Positions 55,250-64,000 of a stretch of 64,000 nt of DNA are shown here, piece after piece; positions within the stretch are counted from its first letter, which is position 1; each line of letters starts with the position of its first letter. The notes beneath the pieces were generated by a model. The model searched no databases. It was not told the DNA's origin and saw nothing but the letters and a program-made list of their open reading frames with translations. This DNA is from Cheiracanthium punctorium (Eukaryota; Arthropoda; Arachnida; Araneae; Cheiracanthiidae): assembly GCA_038373885.1 (NCBI GenBank), contig JAWZYV010016974.1:1-64000 (forward strand), in the 5' to 3' direction. A program made the translations under genes and the position numbers.

Positions 55250-55500
55250 TTAATGAATCACGGAAAAAAACGCACAATATTGAATGGTTTTGTATTTTTA
55301 GAAAATAAGAGGGGTTGGGGGAGGGGGAGTCATGAATTTAAAAAAAAATGTGAGAAACAAGTGGGTACATTAGTGTATTTTGTATTTATCTCTATATCGA
55401 AAATTACAATTCAGACAACTTTTCCAAGAACAGTGGCCTGTGGCCGTCCGCAGCTCCTCATTACCCTTTACCGTTTTATGATTTTTTGATGTAAAACTTC
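55250..55500 (+). repeat. Interspersed repeat R3, copy 2
   Basis: CACGGAAAAAAACGCACAAT, a G-rich run, TTTTGTATTTATCTCTAT, GAACAGTGGCCTG and a final GATTTTTTGATGTAAA block. Collinear with 26741-27014 and 62221-62460. Confidence 0.75.
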
Positions 55501-55956
55501 TTTAGGCGCAACTAGGGAGTAACTCAGATATTTTGTCTGACGGAAGTAACGCTCAGTAAAGGAAGTGACGTATCTTTTCCCCCCTTGTTACCTTCATTTG
55601 CGGAACAGCTGTCGGGCGTTCGTTCCTGCGAACGTCGACTGTGCTCCCTGCGCGTCGACATTACTACCTACTTTTGAAGCAAGATCCATAGCCCACTCAC
55701 GATGGCCTGGAAGCGCGAAAGTCACGTGATCATCGGAACCGAACTTTTTCGAATCAGTCAGTTCAATTGTGTTGATTTGTGCTTGCACGTTTTATTCAAA
55801 TTGTTTAAATATTTCGCTTGCATTTTACGGAATATTGCAAATATCAGTGTGCGGTGATGTGTTATATACTTATATAACGAATTATCGTTAGTGTAAGTAT
55901 GGATTTTCTGTGATTAATAGGGATAATTGTTCTAAGGATAACTTCTCAAAAACCAG

Positions 55957-56100
55957 GTAAGCTGCACTTAGACTTTTGTTTTTGTTTATATACGTATTGA
56001 TTTAGTGAGCACATTATAATTTATGTTTAAAAATTCCACTATTTTGGAGGATTTTAATGACTATGTAGAAATACATTATCATTTATTAACTGTTTTGCAG
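55957..56100 (+). other. Intron in the 5' UTR of the THAP gene
   Basis: Donor CCAG then GTAAGC at 55957, acceptor TTTTGCAG ending at 56100, 144 bp, 40 bases before the ATG. P-type transposase genes commonly have introns. Confidence 0.6.
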
Positions 56101-56139
56101 TAACTGGCAGTTGGCAGTAAACAAATCGTTTCGTTTAAA

Positions 56140-57549
56140 ATGGGTCGTCACTGCAGTGTATATGGATGCAAATCAAATTACGATAAGCAGGAGTCGGTCA
56201 ATACATTTTCCTTACCTAAATCTGATAAATTATGGGCAGAATGGTTGAGAAGAATTCCAAATTATTTAAGCAAATTAAAGCATCCTGTAATTTGTATAAA
56301 ACATTTTGACGAATCCCAAATTATAAGGAAAGATCGTGCCGTGTATAAAGGTGAATTTAAGGAATATGAGAGGAAAATCCCGAAACTTGCTGAAAATGCA
56401 GTACCGTGTATTTTCCCAAATGCGCCAGCGTTAAGTACAAACAAACCCAAAACACATCGAATAGCTGATGTTGAAGAAGAACAATTTTTGCAGGCTATTC
56501 AAGAAAGTCTTCTTGAGCAAAAAAAATATGTTGAACGTAATCAGTTAAAATGTTTGCAAGATGTAAAAGATCATCTGCAAAATTTAATTCCAAAATTAAA
56601 ACATAAATTGTTTTGTATAGAAGATAATTTAAATATAAAATTTGCTTTTATGAAGCTCCTAATGTATGTCCAGTTATTCTAGGTTGTATTGTTATAAATA
56701 ATGAGTTAAATTTTGAGGTGTATATCAATAATCAAAAATTGAATAATATTACTTTTTCTAAGTTTTCTGTAATTAATAATGTTCATATACTAGAAGCTTT
56801 AATTGAAGCTGTTGATAAATTTTTTACAAGCCCATCACAAACTACTGTTTTAGAATCTGTAATTCATCTGTTAAAATCTGTTAGTGATTCTGATAGTTCT
56901 CAGATTCAAAAGTAACATTTTAATTTCATATAAAAATGTAAATGTTCCATTAACATCTCTTTTACCAGATGGCGATAAAGATTCTATGTTTTCTGTGCCT
57001 GATATAGATAGTTATGCAGATTTACTATTGGAGGATTTTTCATTTGTAAATATTTCATGGGATCAAATACCACTATTAGTGTATATATCTGGTTATGCAG
57101 TTATGAAAGAACTACGAACTGTTAAATGTAATACTTGTTTGAATTGGCTGCAAACAGAGAACAAAGTAGATGTACCCGAAGAGCTTTCAATTTATATTGC
57201 AGAATTAGATAGGGGTAAATTAACCATACCGACAGAAGCAGCTTTAATAGCATCATGTGTAGTGCATTACCTTTTTACACAAATTATGGAAAATTTTGAA
57301 AATGAATTCCTTAGCTTAGGTAAACAGTTAGGTACGCTTTATAAATTATCATGCTTACAACTTAGTTATGCTGATCTTAATGTAAATGTATCTATTATGT
57401 GTGAATGTAATATTCTTTTACAGACACGATTAGAAAAAATTTGTTTAATTACTTCTAAAATAATGCTAAATAATTTCACCAAGTATATAAATGATTCTAT
57501 GCAAAATTTAAAAAGTTCAGTTAAAAAGCTCAAAAAAATTCACAATTAA
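56140..57549 (+). pseudogene. THAP-domain P-element-like transposase gene, with two frameshifts
   Basis: Residues 1-92 form a complete THAP zinc finger: Cys5, Cys10, Trp32, Cys52, His55 and the closing AVPCIF (87-92). This binds DNA. A charged coiled-coil-like stretch follows (about 110-160). Near 56655 the frame must change to enter VCPVILGCIVINNEL, and near 56905 it changes back. The last part (to 57549) carries YISGYAVMKELRTVKCNTC, IAELDRGKLTIPTEAALIAS and LNNFTKYIND, typical of the C-terminus of P/THAP9-type proteins in arthropods. The two shifts cancel, so either the gene is dead or the assembly has two single-base errors. At about 470 codons it is also shorter than full P transposases (700-900), so the catalytic middle is mostly missing. 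It starts 40 bases after a UTR intron acceptor. Confidence 0.75.
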
Positions 57550-57661
57550 TTTGAACTTAGTGATTCTGATATTATTATTATGCTGGGCTAGTTGTATGTT
57601 GTTGAATAGTACCATGTAGTTGCAATGTAGTAGAAATTTGTATGCTTATGTTATGTATGCT
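57550..57661. other. 3' flank of the THAP gene
   Basis: AT-rich, no clear AATAAA signal. Confidence 0.3.
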
Positions 57662-57905
57662 AATTTCTGATTTATTTTTTTTTTTATTTTTATAGTATAG
57701 GTATTCATGCAATCAGTGCGTGTAGCCTGTTGCATGTGTCTCTGTCTATACCTTCTAGTTTCTGATTTATTTTTATAGTATAGGTATTTGTGCGTGTAGC
57801 CTGTTGCATGTGTTTCTCTCTATACCTTCTAATTTCTGATTTATTTTTATAGTATAGGTATTCAAGCAATCAGTGCGTGTAGCCTGTTGTATGTGTATCT
57901 GTACT
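57662..57905. repeat. Minisatellite, three units of about 75-90 bp
   Basis: Units contain TTTCTGATTTATTTTTATAG, TATAGGTATTC, CAGTGCGTGTAGCCTGTTG and CTCTATACCTTCTA. The middle unit lacks about 15 bp. Confidence 0.92.
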
Positions 57906-59017
57906 TTATATTTTATGAATTTATTATTTATTTATTTTTGCAGTGTAAGGGTGGATGTTACAAACCATTTTTATAGTTTGGGACATAAACCGTTTCACTG
58001 CATTCTGTGGAGTGATTTGTGAAGCAGGGTCCACGTCCCTCACTCTGGTAACTGTGCAATTCATACTAATTGATTGCACAGGCTAATAGCTTCACTTTTT
58101 TTATATTTCGGTCCTTTAAATTGTCAAACTTTATTAATCTTGCATTTGCTGATTTTCGCATTCACGCTGTTTTATTAAACTTTAAATTAGCTTCCTTAAA
58201 GTAAGATTTTACGCTTTTATTTATTTTGTTATTTTTTAAATCAATGTTTTGCACATGTGTGCCATTCATTGGCCGGGCCACACTGCTATTATGTATAAAA
58301 ATATATGTATGTATGTATATATGTTAATAACGTATTGTTTTAAAATTGAATTTACTTATATTTAATGTACATGCATAAAAGTGGGCTACAAAGAGTCGGA
58401 TGGCTCCGATGAAACCCCTGCCCTTTGAGCAGTTAATACAGCATTTGAAAATTAATGAGACACCCAGAATATGCTGGGGGACCCATAATCATTGCATGTG
58501 CCTGTTTAAATCTTTCATCTTTTTTTACTATTAAATTGGTTCATTGCCTGAATTCTTAGACTTCGTATGGATTCTTGTTTGGATGGTTGTTTTTAAAAGT
58601 TGACTTCAAATGATATTTGTATAATTGTTTTCTAAATAAGAATAATTTTATTTTTAGAATTATCATTTAATTTTTAAAAAATTCTACTAAAATCTGAAAA
58701 GAACGAAAAAAATGGAATTTTTAAATTTAATTGGTATAAACTGTTTTCCGTGAAAGTGTTTAAATCGATTTTTGACAAAAAATTATTTAATAAGAATGAA
58801 TGCAAACTGCTATGACCTTTCTATTTATAAACACTTTCTCCCCCGCCCGAAAAAATTCGCAAAATTCTCATCATTTTGTCAATATAAATGTATATTATGT
58901 ATTGTATTTTTCTCAATATAAATATGTAATAGTAGATTAAATTACGAATGTAAACAAATATAAATATTTAAATCTATCCATGTAACAAAAATGGACCGGC
59001 TCACAAAACCGGCTCAT
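57906..59017. other. AT-rich sequence inside the P-like element
   Basis: A short (TATG)n run lies at 58303-58323. No coding motif seen. Confidence 0.4.
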
Positions 59018-59025
59018 ATTAGCAT

Positions 59026-59200
59026 TAGGGATGGACGCGAGACGAAAAACTGGCGTCTCGCGTCTCGCAAAACAGCCGAAAAGCTTGTCTCGTCTCGCAA
59101 AAATCCCTACATCATAATGTTAAAAATGTCTGTCTCGTCTCGCAAAAAAGCTGTAAATCTCTGTCTCGTCTCGCAAAAAGTAGTCTCGCGTCCATCCCTA
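59026..59200. mobile_element. Ac-type hAT MITE rich in GTCTCG, copy 2 (complete)
   Basis: 175 bp, termini TAGGGATGGACGCGAGAC and its inverse, perfect 8-bp duplications ATTAGCAT at 59018-59025 and 59201-59208. Six or more GTCTCGTCTCGC motifs fill the interior. Confidence 0.96.
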
Positions 59201-59381
59201 ATTAGCATGTTTTTTTAATATTCTTCTAACTCCCTGCCTCTTTCAATTATTTCCAAGTGTTTTATTACAATGTTAATTGAAAAAGGACCGCTGTGTTTTG
59301 TTTTAGTGCGATAATGAATGCTAAGTTAGATCGTATTCGCACATTATGCTTCAAAAGGCATGCCATTCAGATGAGTTCCGA

Positions 59382-59455
59382 CGGGGCCACGCGAAATCAA
59401 GCAAGTTTCCTTTACCGGTAGAGGAAACTTGCTATTGCTATCTCGCGTGGCCCCG
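59382..59455. mobile_element. 74-bp MITE (CGGGGCCACGCG family), copy A
   Basis: Ends CGGGGCCACGCGA and TCGCGTGGCCCCG. Flanking 7-bp duplications GTTCCGA at 59375-59381 and 59456-59462. The interior CAAGCAAGTTTCC and GGAAACTTGCT is itself palindromic, so the whole element can fold into one hairpin. Confidence 0.9.
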
Positions 59456-59520
59456 GTTCCGATGATCACATGACCTGTTAGTTTCGATTTCGCTTCCGGG
59501 CCATTGTGAGTGGGCTATGA

Positions 59521-59600
59521 CGGGGCCACGCGAGATAGCAATAGCAAGTTTCCTCTACAGGAAACGGTAAAGGAAACTTGCTTGATCTCGCGTGGCCCCG
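59521..59600. mobile_element. 80-bp MITE (CGGGGCCACGCG family), copy B, inverted
   Basis: Reverse-complement copy of A with a 6-7 base extra (AGGAAAC) in the centre. Flanking 7-bp duplications GCTATGA at 59514-59520 and 59601-59607, different from those of copy A, so the two inserted independently. Confidence 0.9.
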
Positions 59601-59640
59601 GCTATGAGCAAGATCTTGTCTGATGACTCTGTTCAGTGGA

Positions 59641-60009
59641 TAAGTGGACCGGCTCTTGTCAGAGCAACTGTGGGAAGCATTTCGCTGAACAGGCGGCGAA
59701 CCTGCTGATTGTCTCTCACTGTTGTTACAGGTGGCGACCCAACCCGTCACCTCCGATAAACAAGACCTACCTAACGAATACAGAAAGTGGCTCAATGGTA
59801 CATTCCGTGGTCCAAGCACCGTTGCTTTACTCACATGTTTTCAATGGCATTATTACAATATTTAATGGAACTATGAGTTAAAACTTCACATGATTGTTTG
59901 CCATGATACATAAATATTGTTTGTCTGTACTTAAATAGAATGTAATCTTGCTTTTAATATTGGCCATGTGTTTTTGAGTTATTTATAATAATGAGCCAAA
60001 TGTAAATTT
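59641..60009. other. Intergenic
   Basis: The plus frame at 59636-59881 and the minus frame at 59478-59834 have no supported domain; the latter runs through MITE B. Nothing called. Confidence 0.35.
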
Positions 60010-60806
60010 TTAAATAGAATAATACTTCGAGCAAAACTGGCAGAAGAAAACAAAGGTTTAAGAACACTGCCATAGAAAAACGCAATAATAGACCCTACGT
60101 GCATTCGATACTAACCGACAGAAGAAAACATCAGTTTAGGAGCACAGTTAAAGAAAAATACCACAACATAGACATTCTTTCGATTCATACCCTACGGGAA
60201 AACGTTTTAAGAAAACAGTGAAAGAATGTAAGTTCAACACGGGGACTTCTTGGATGCTGGCCCAATTTCCAGACGGAACAACGGTTTAAGAACCGTTAGG
60301 GGTAGGGAGTAATGGTTAGGGAGTACATGTAGGGAGTAATGTAATACCACAAAGAAACAAACACTGGCTGCAAAGGGTTTAAGAACAAAATAAAAGAATG
60401 ACAAATAGACACTCCGTGGATTCTAACCCAACCTCAAGACGGAGCAACGGTTTAACACAGAGATGGAACACTACAAAGAAACGGACCCTGGTAGCAATCA
60501 ATCCCCAAAAATATGCAGAACCTGCAGTTTAAAATCACGGATACAGAATAATAATTCGAAACCTACCAGCAGACGAAATCAACGCGTAAGAACACTGTGA
60601 TAGAAAAACACACACAAAAAAAACTACACTACCTGCATTCGAAGAACCCAACAAACAGAGGAAAACATCAGTTAAAGAACACAGTTAAAGTATAATACTA
60701 GACTATGGACATTCCCCCCATTCAAACCCAACCTCCAGACGGAACGATGGTATAAGAAAACAGTTAAAGAATAATACTACAACATGGACACTTCCTGGAT
60801 TCTAAG
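60010..60806 (+). repeat. Degenerate tandem array, about 80-110 bp units
   Basis: Seven to nine worn units with recurring phrases: GGTTTAAGAACA, CAGTTAAAGAA-AATAC, ACA-GGACATT-C, GATTC-AACCCAACCTCCAGAC and GGAACAACGG. The last unit runs straight into the endonuclease remnant at 60807. Confidence 0.8.
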
Positions 60807-61075
60807 TAATTATCATGAAATACCGATGGTTCTTACTGGATATTTTAATGTTAATTTTCGCTCTCAAGAATCTCAGCCGTTAGTTGATTTTTTAAAAGAA
60901 ATATTTGATCTAACTATGAATACTTCTCGACTTCAATCAGCAACGCGTTTCGGTACAACGATAGATGCTGCATTTTCAAGAAAATTAGCAAATTTAGAGA
61001 GTAAAATTTATGTTTCACATTATAGTTACCACAAACCTATAATTTCATACATAAAAAATTATGATGACATTCAAG
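60784..61075 (+). pseudogene. Helitron-type endonuclease/exonuclease domain remnant
   Basis: C-terminal third of an endonuclease-exonuclease-phosphatase fold: IPMVLTGYFNVNF, LVDFLKEIFDLTMNT, TRFGTTIDAAFSR and VSHYSYHKPIISYI. The usual catalytic GDFN has become GYFN, so the active-site Asp is lost, while the final SYHKPI box is kept. In arthropods this domain is found fused behind PIF1 helicases of Helitrons. The first eight codons of the frame belong to the tandem array, so the true domain begins about 60808. A hAT MITE at 61076 ends it. Confidence 0.82.
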
Positions 61076-61246
61076 CAGGGGCGTAGCCAGAAATTTTTCA
61101 TGGGGGGATGGTTACGACTACTGCAACTCACACATATGCATACATGTGTGTGATAAGGAAGTGAAGAATATACATTTTGTATGGCAAAAAATTCCTCATG
61201 GGGGGGGTTATGACCCGCCAACCCCCCCCCCTTGGCTATGCCCCTG
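61076..61246. mobile_element. hAT MITE (CAGGGGCGTAGCCA family), copy 2
   Basis: 171 bp, inverted relative to the copy at 2996. Ends CAGGGGCGTAGCCAGAAATT and TTGGCTATGCCCCTG, perfect 8-bp duplications CATTCAAG at 61068-61075 and 61247-61254. Confidence 0.95.
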
Positions 61247-61254
61247 CATTCAAG

Positions 61255-62220
61255 TACCTATTTCCAATTAATAATATGAATATAACATTTATATAATCTT
61301 TGTAAAGAACATTAATAAAAAATAATAAAATAATTATAAGATGATATTTTTTATTTTAAGTTAAAGTTTAATCATTTCAGTGATATGTGTCGTAAACGTC
61401 AAAGAAGTTTTACTGCAATCGCGCGTAAAGATTACACGCACACACTTTTTTTTAATATTGTGAATTTTTTGTATCAGTTTTATACTAAATTTTTCATAAT
61501 CTGAATGACGCTTCTCCCCCTCCCAATAGTTCAATTTGTTTGTATTCTTTGGACAAAGTCCAAAACTAGTCATTCAGTAACAAATTATAGCAGTTTCGAA
61601 AATTTTAAATACCATCTCTCACCTAACAGGCAACCCTAAAAAAAGAATCTAAGACTCCACAGATTTAACATGCACGTTCTCTGTAATATGTTATCACATT
61701 CAGTCTGATTGGTAATCAGCTGTGGCTTGTTATTACTGGTTTTCTTTTTATAAGTGCAAGAATTTATTCTGATTCGTGGTAATTTATCTTGTTAACTCTT
61801 TGGCTTTAAATAATTCTTAGAATGAATGATTTATAAGTACATATATTTACATAAATATTTTTATTTTTGAAAGTATTTAATTTAAATATCACTTCTCTTA
61901 TTTTTGACATGCTTTATTTTCAGAATTAAATTATGGTATTAATAAGTCAATTTTAAAAAAAACTTTTTATATCAAATGTTAGTATAAGTGTAATGTTTTT
62001 AAACAAATTTTCATTTCTAAATGCTAAAAAAACCTTTTTAAAGAAACTGGCTAAAAATTATTTAAAACTACTTTCTTAAAATGTAAAATATCGGCTATAT
62101 ATAACTGTAATTAAAATTAATTTTTAATTAGTTTTGTTGGAATAGTTTTAATAATTATATTTTTACCATTATTGGTATTGCAAAGCTTATTCCCTTTCAC
62201 CAACTTTTATTAAATATGCG
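61255..62220. other. AT-rich intergenic
   Basis: No gene or element recognised. The minus frame at 61361-61573 has no motif. Confidence 0.4.
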
Positions 62221-62614
62221 CACCGGAAAAAAAGCGCATGATTTGAATGGGTTTATTTTTTTAGTTGATGGGGGGGGGGGCGTGAAATGAAAAATGTTAG
62301 AAACAAGTGGGCGTCCAAAAGTGTGTAAACATAGGTACATTAGTATATTTTGTATTTATCTCTATTGAAAATTGCTATTCAGATAACTTTTCCAGTAGCC
62401 CCATGGCCGTCCGAAACGCCTCATTGCCCTTTAGCTTTTGATGAAGTTTTTTTTTTTTTTTATACAAAGAAAAGAAATTACTCTTTCGGATGCCCACTCC
62501 TTTCTTACATTTTTTATTTCAAGCGCCAACCCCCAACCAACCAACCCACCCACACATATCCAAAAAAATAACCCCCTTCAATATTGTGCGTTTTTTTCCA
62601 TGGCGCTTTTTCCG
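62221..62614. mobile_element. Foldback arrangement of repeat R3, copy 3
   Basis: Left CACCGGAAAAAAAGCGC and, reversed at the right, CACCCGGAAAAAGCGCC. The left unit (to about 62460) is a normal R3 copy; the right part (62466-62614) repeats its first half in opposite orientation. Joined by a T15 run. Looks like a foldback DNA element. Confidence 0.65.
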
Positions 62615-62649
62615 GGTGTGATTTTTTCCGCCCATCGAAATGAATAGAA

Positions 62650-62850
62650 CCCACCATGGTCGAGTGATTGACACTGAACATAATAGATTGCTTTAGTGTG
62701 TCAGTCCAGGGTTCTGGTCTACCGCGCGACTGTCAGTCTAACAATCTAGTTTCGGGCTATTTTCTCATGTAACGCGAGTACCCGTTAGATTCCCGTGGCT
62801 GCGAATCTAATTGTCTGGAGTTTAGGACGACTTTCTCCAGATGCAATTTC
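62650..62850 (+). repeat. tRNA-derived SINE, copy 5 (best copy)
   Basis: Box-A-like ATGGTCGAGTGATTG (62653), box-B-like GGGTTCTGGTCTACC (62708), then a tail with GGCTGCGAATCTAAT, GTCTGGAGTTTAGGACGAC and TTTCTCCAGATG. Spacing of the boxes fits a tRNA with a long variable arm. RNA polymerase III promoter inferred. Confidence 0.68.
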
Positions 62851-63036
62851 TCCATGTATTACATTGATAAGTAACGCATGGGGAAATTAAGCATCTTTAC
62901 AAGATAATTCATTCAATTTTCATCATATGAAATTAACTTTAATCTTACAGCTTAAAACGACATGCAACTATTGAACAGTTTAAAAAAAAATTAATTGCAC
63001 TAGCGACTCGTACTGTGAGCTGTTACAATGAACCTA

Positions 63037-63326
63037 CACTACTGGCCAAAAGTATTGAAGTTTGAGAAATCTTATCATCTTTTCAAGAATAAGCCCAGAA
63101 AGAATGCACATGAAATTTGCCAAATTTAAATATTTTTGATTATTAGTATAATTCGAAACAATACATCTGAAAATCACCGAAAAACAAAATTAGAGCTTCA
63201 GGAACCAATAATTTAATATGGCACCATGAAACACCGAAAGAAGTGTTGTAAAACATTGTGGATTCCATATCTAAAAGAGTGGCTGTTGTGATCAAAGTCA
63301 AGGCTGCTCAGCAACATAATAAATGA
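63037..63326 (+). mobile_element. Tc1-like element remnant with transposase C-terminus
   Basis: TA then CACTACTGGCCAAAAGTATT at 63037, a Tc1-type terminus. The frame 63231-63326 reads TPKEVL, then a stop, then NIVDSISKRVAVVIKVKAAQ, the last residues of a Tc1 transposase. The catalytic domain is absent and the right terminus was not recognised. Different terminus from the other two Tc1 elements. Confidence 0.72.
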
Positions 63327-64000
63327 TCTTTAGTTCAATTGCATTTATTTATTATCCTCTTTTTGCAGAATAACTTGAAATTAATTCTTTATTCCGACGG
63401 TCCAAAATGGATTATGATTTCTGTAATAATGTATGTATTTTTTATGCTACTTTTTAATAAATTAAATAATTATTTTTTTTCTTTAACTTAATGCTATCTT
63501 GTCTTAGAAGTAATTAATCTGATATGTTGACATTAAAAAATATCAATTATATTAATTTTTCTTTTTGACGAGGGAGAGGGGGCTTAATCTTAAAAAGAGT
63601 TAGATTTCTGTAACTTGCAATACTTTTACCTATTATTGTATAAGAATTACAGAAGAGAATACTCAGGAAGAATGCTAAACGTACAGAATTTCGCAATATT
63701 TCGAAAAAGGTTAAATTATCAGCCCATTTTTGAAGACGATTTGTTTGCTTATAAAATTTTTTTTCTGCCAGTTGCATTGCATGTGACATAGCGCTTTACT
63801 GTTTGTGCCAACCCATAGTGCATCGGGTGAAGAAGCATTATTATTATTACTACTATTATTATTTTCTGGCACCCAACATCACTGGTTAATTTTTAAAGCT
63901 GTTCAAAAGTCCTGTGACGGCGATTACTATTCAGGTAGAACAGCTTTAAAAAATAAAGAAATTCAAAGAGCAGATACTAAATTATCAGTATTAGAAATTT
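63327..64000. other. AT-rich intergenic to window end
   Basis: ATT microsatellite at 63837-63863. The minus frame at 63547-63789 has no recognised motif. No gene. Confidence 0.4.

Larger units (their letters stand above)
55560..59640 (+). mobile_element. P-element-like transposon with THAP gene (approximate limits)
   Basis: The arms flanking the THAP gene are inverted copies: 55677-55742 (CATAGCCCACTCAC, GATGGCC, GTGATCATCGGAAC) and the reverse of 59456-59520, continuing after two MITE insertions to about 59615. With a THAP/P-like gene between them they are probably inverted repeats of the transposon. True outer termini and the 8-bp duplication expected for P elements were not found. Confidence 0.6.

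Noticed and set aside
55594..55788. 64-residue minus frame upstream of the THAP gene
   Set aside because: It lies in the inverted arm of the P-like element and its mirror arm at 59456 does not keep the frame, so it is not treated as coding.
59478..59834. 118-residue minus frame
   Set aside because: Runs through MITE B and its flank; no homology I can recognise.
1..64000. CRISPR array, tRNA or rRNA genes
   Set aside because: No regularly spaced identical short repeats with unique spacers, no full tRNA cloverleaf and no rRNA motifs seen. The tRNA-like boxes present are in SINE copies.

Overview
The window is AT-rich eukaryotic DNA that looks like arthropod intergenic sequence, most likely chelicerate and perhaps spider. 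The basis is the mix of families present: BEL/Pao and Ty3/gypsy retrotransposons, Tc1/mariner, pogo/Tigger, hAT, Transib-like, piggyBac-like, P-like (THAP) and Helitron elements with PIF1 and endonuclease fragments. There are also spliceosomal intron signals, microsatellites and a tRNA-derived SINE. The species call is inference. I recognise no ordinary host gene, tRNA, rRNA or CRISPR array. Almost everything that can be explained is transposable-element sequence, much of it nested.

Layout. 1-10 kb: a gypsy pol fragment (2-564 and 6608-6647) is split by a decayed BEL/Pao provirus on the minus strand (565-6607). The provirus carries a small hAT MITE in its RNase H region. A hAT transposon of the DUF4371/ZMYM type follows (about 6648-9150) and is itself split by a Helitron. 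10-27 kb: hAT MITEs (one inside another), a SINE, complex tandem repeats, a piggyBac-like MITE and long AT-rich stretches. 27-30 kb: a Helitron (27017-29706) that received a Tigger-like MITE and then a complete Tc1 element with an intact 346-residue DD34E transposase, the best gene in the window. 34.3-38.8 kb: a 4.4-kb Ac-type hAT element with a perfect 8-bp target duplication, containing a Transib-like element, a BED-finger first exon, a Tigger element, a hAT MITE and a SINE.

39-48 kb: an internally deleted mariner and a Tc1 element whose catalytic Glu codon became a stop. A 2.24-kb transposon with about 330-bp terminal inverted repeats (45432-47673) sits just inside its right end. That transposon codes for a conserved but functionally unassigned arthropod/cnidarian protein type and is the strongest candidate for something poorly described. 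49-55 kb: a short Helitron, a PIF1 helicase remnant, a GTF2IRD2-type hAT and hAT MITEs. 55.5-59.6 kb: a P-element-like transposon with a THAP-domain gene, a 5' UTR intron and two apparently compensating frameshifts. Its right arm is hit by two 74-80 bp MITEs. 60-64 kb: a degenerate tandem array leading into a Helitron-type endonuclease fragment, itself hit by the hAT MITE family seen in the BEL element. After that come a foldback repeat, a SINE and a Tc1 remnant.

The genes do not form a pathway. What links them is insertion history. Paralogous empty sites and target-site duplications in the window fix the order of many insertions. Only the Tc1 transposase, and possibly the THAP gene if its frameshifts are assembly errors, look capable of encoding a full protein.
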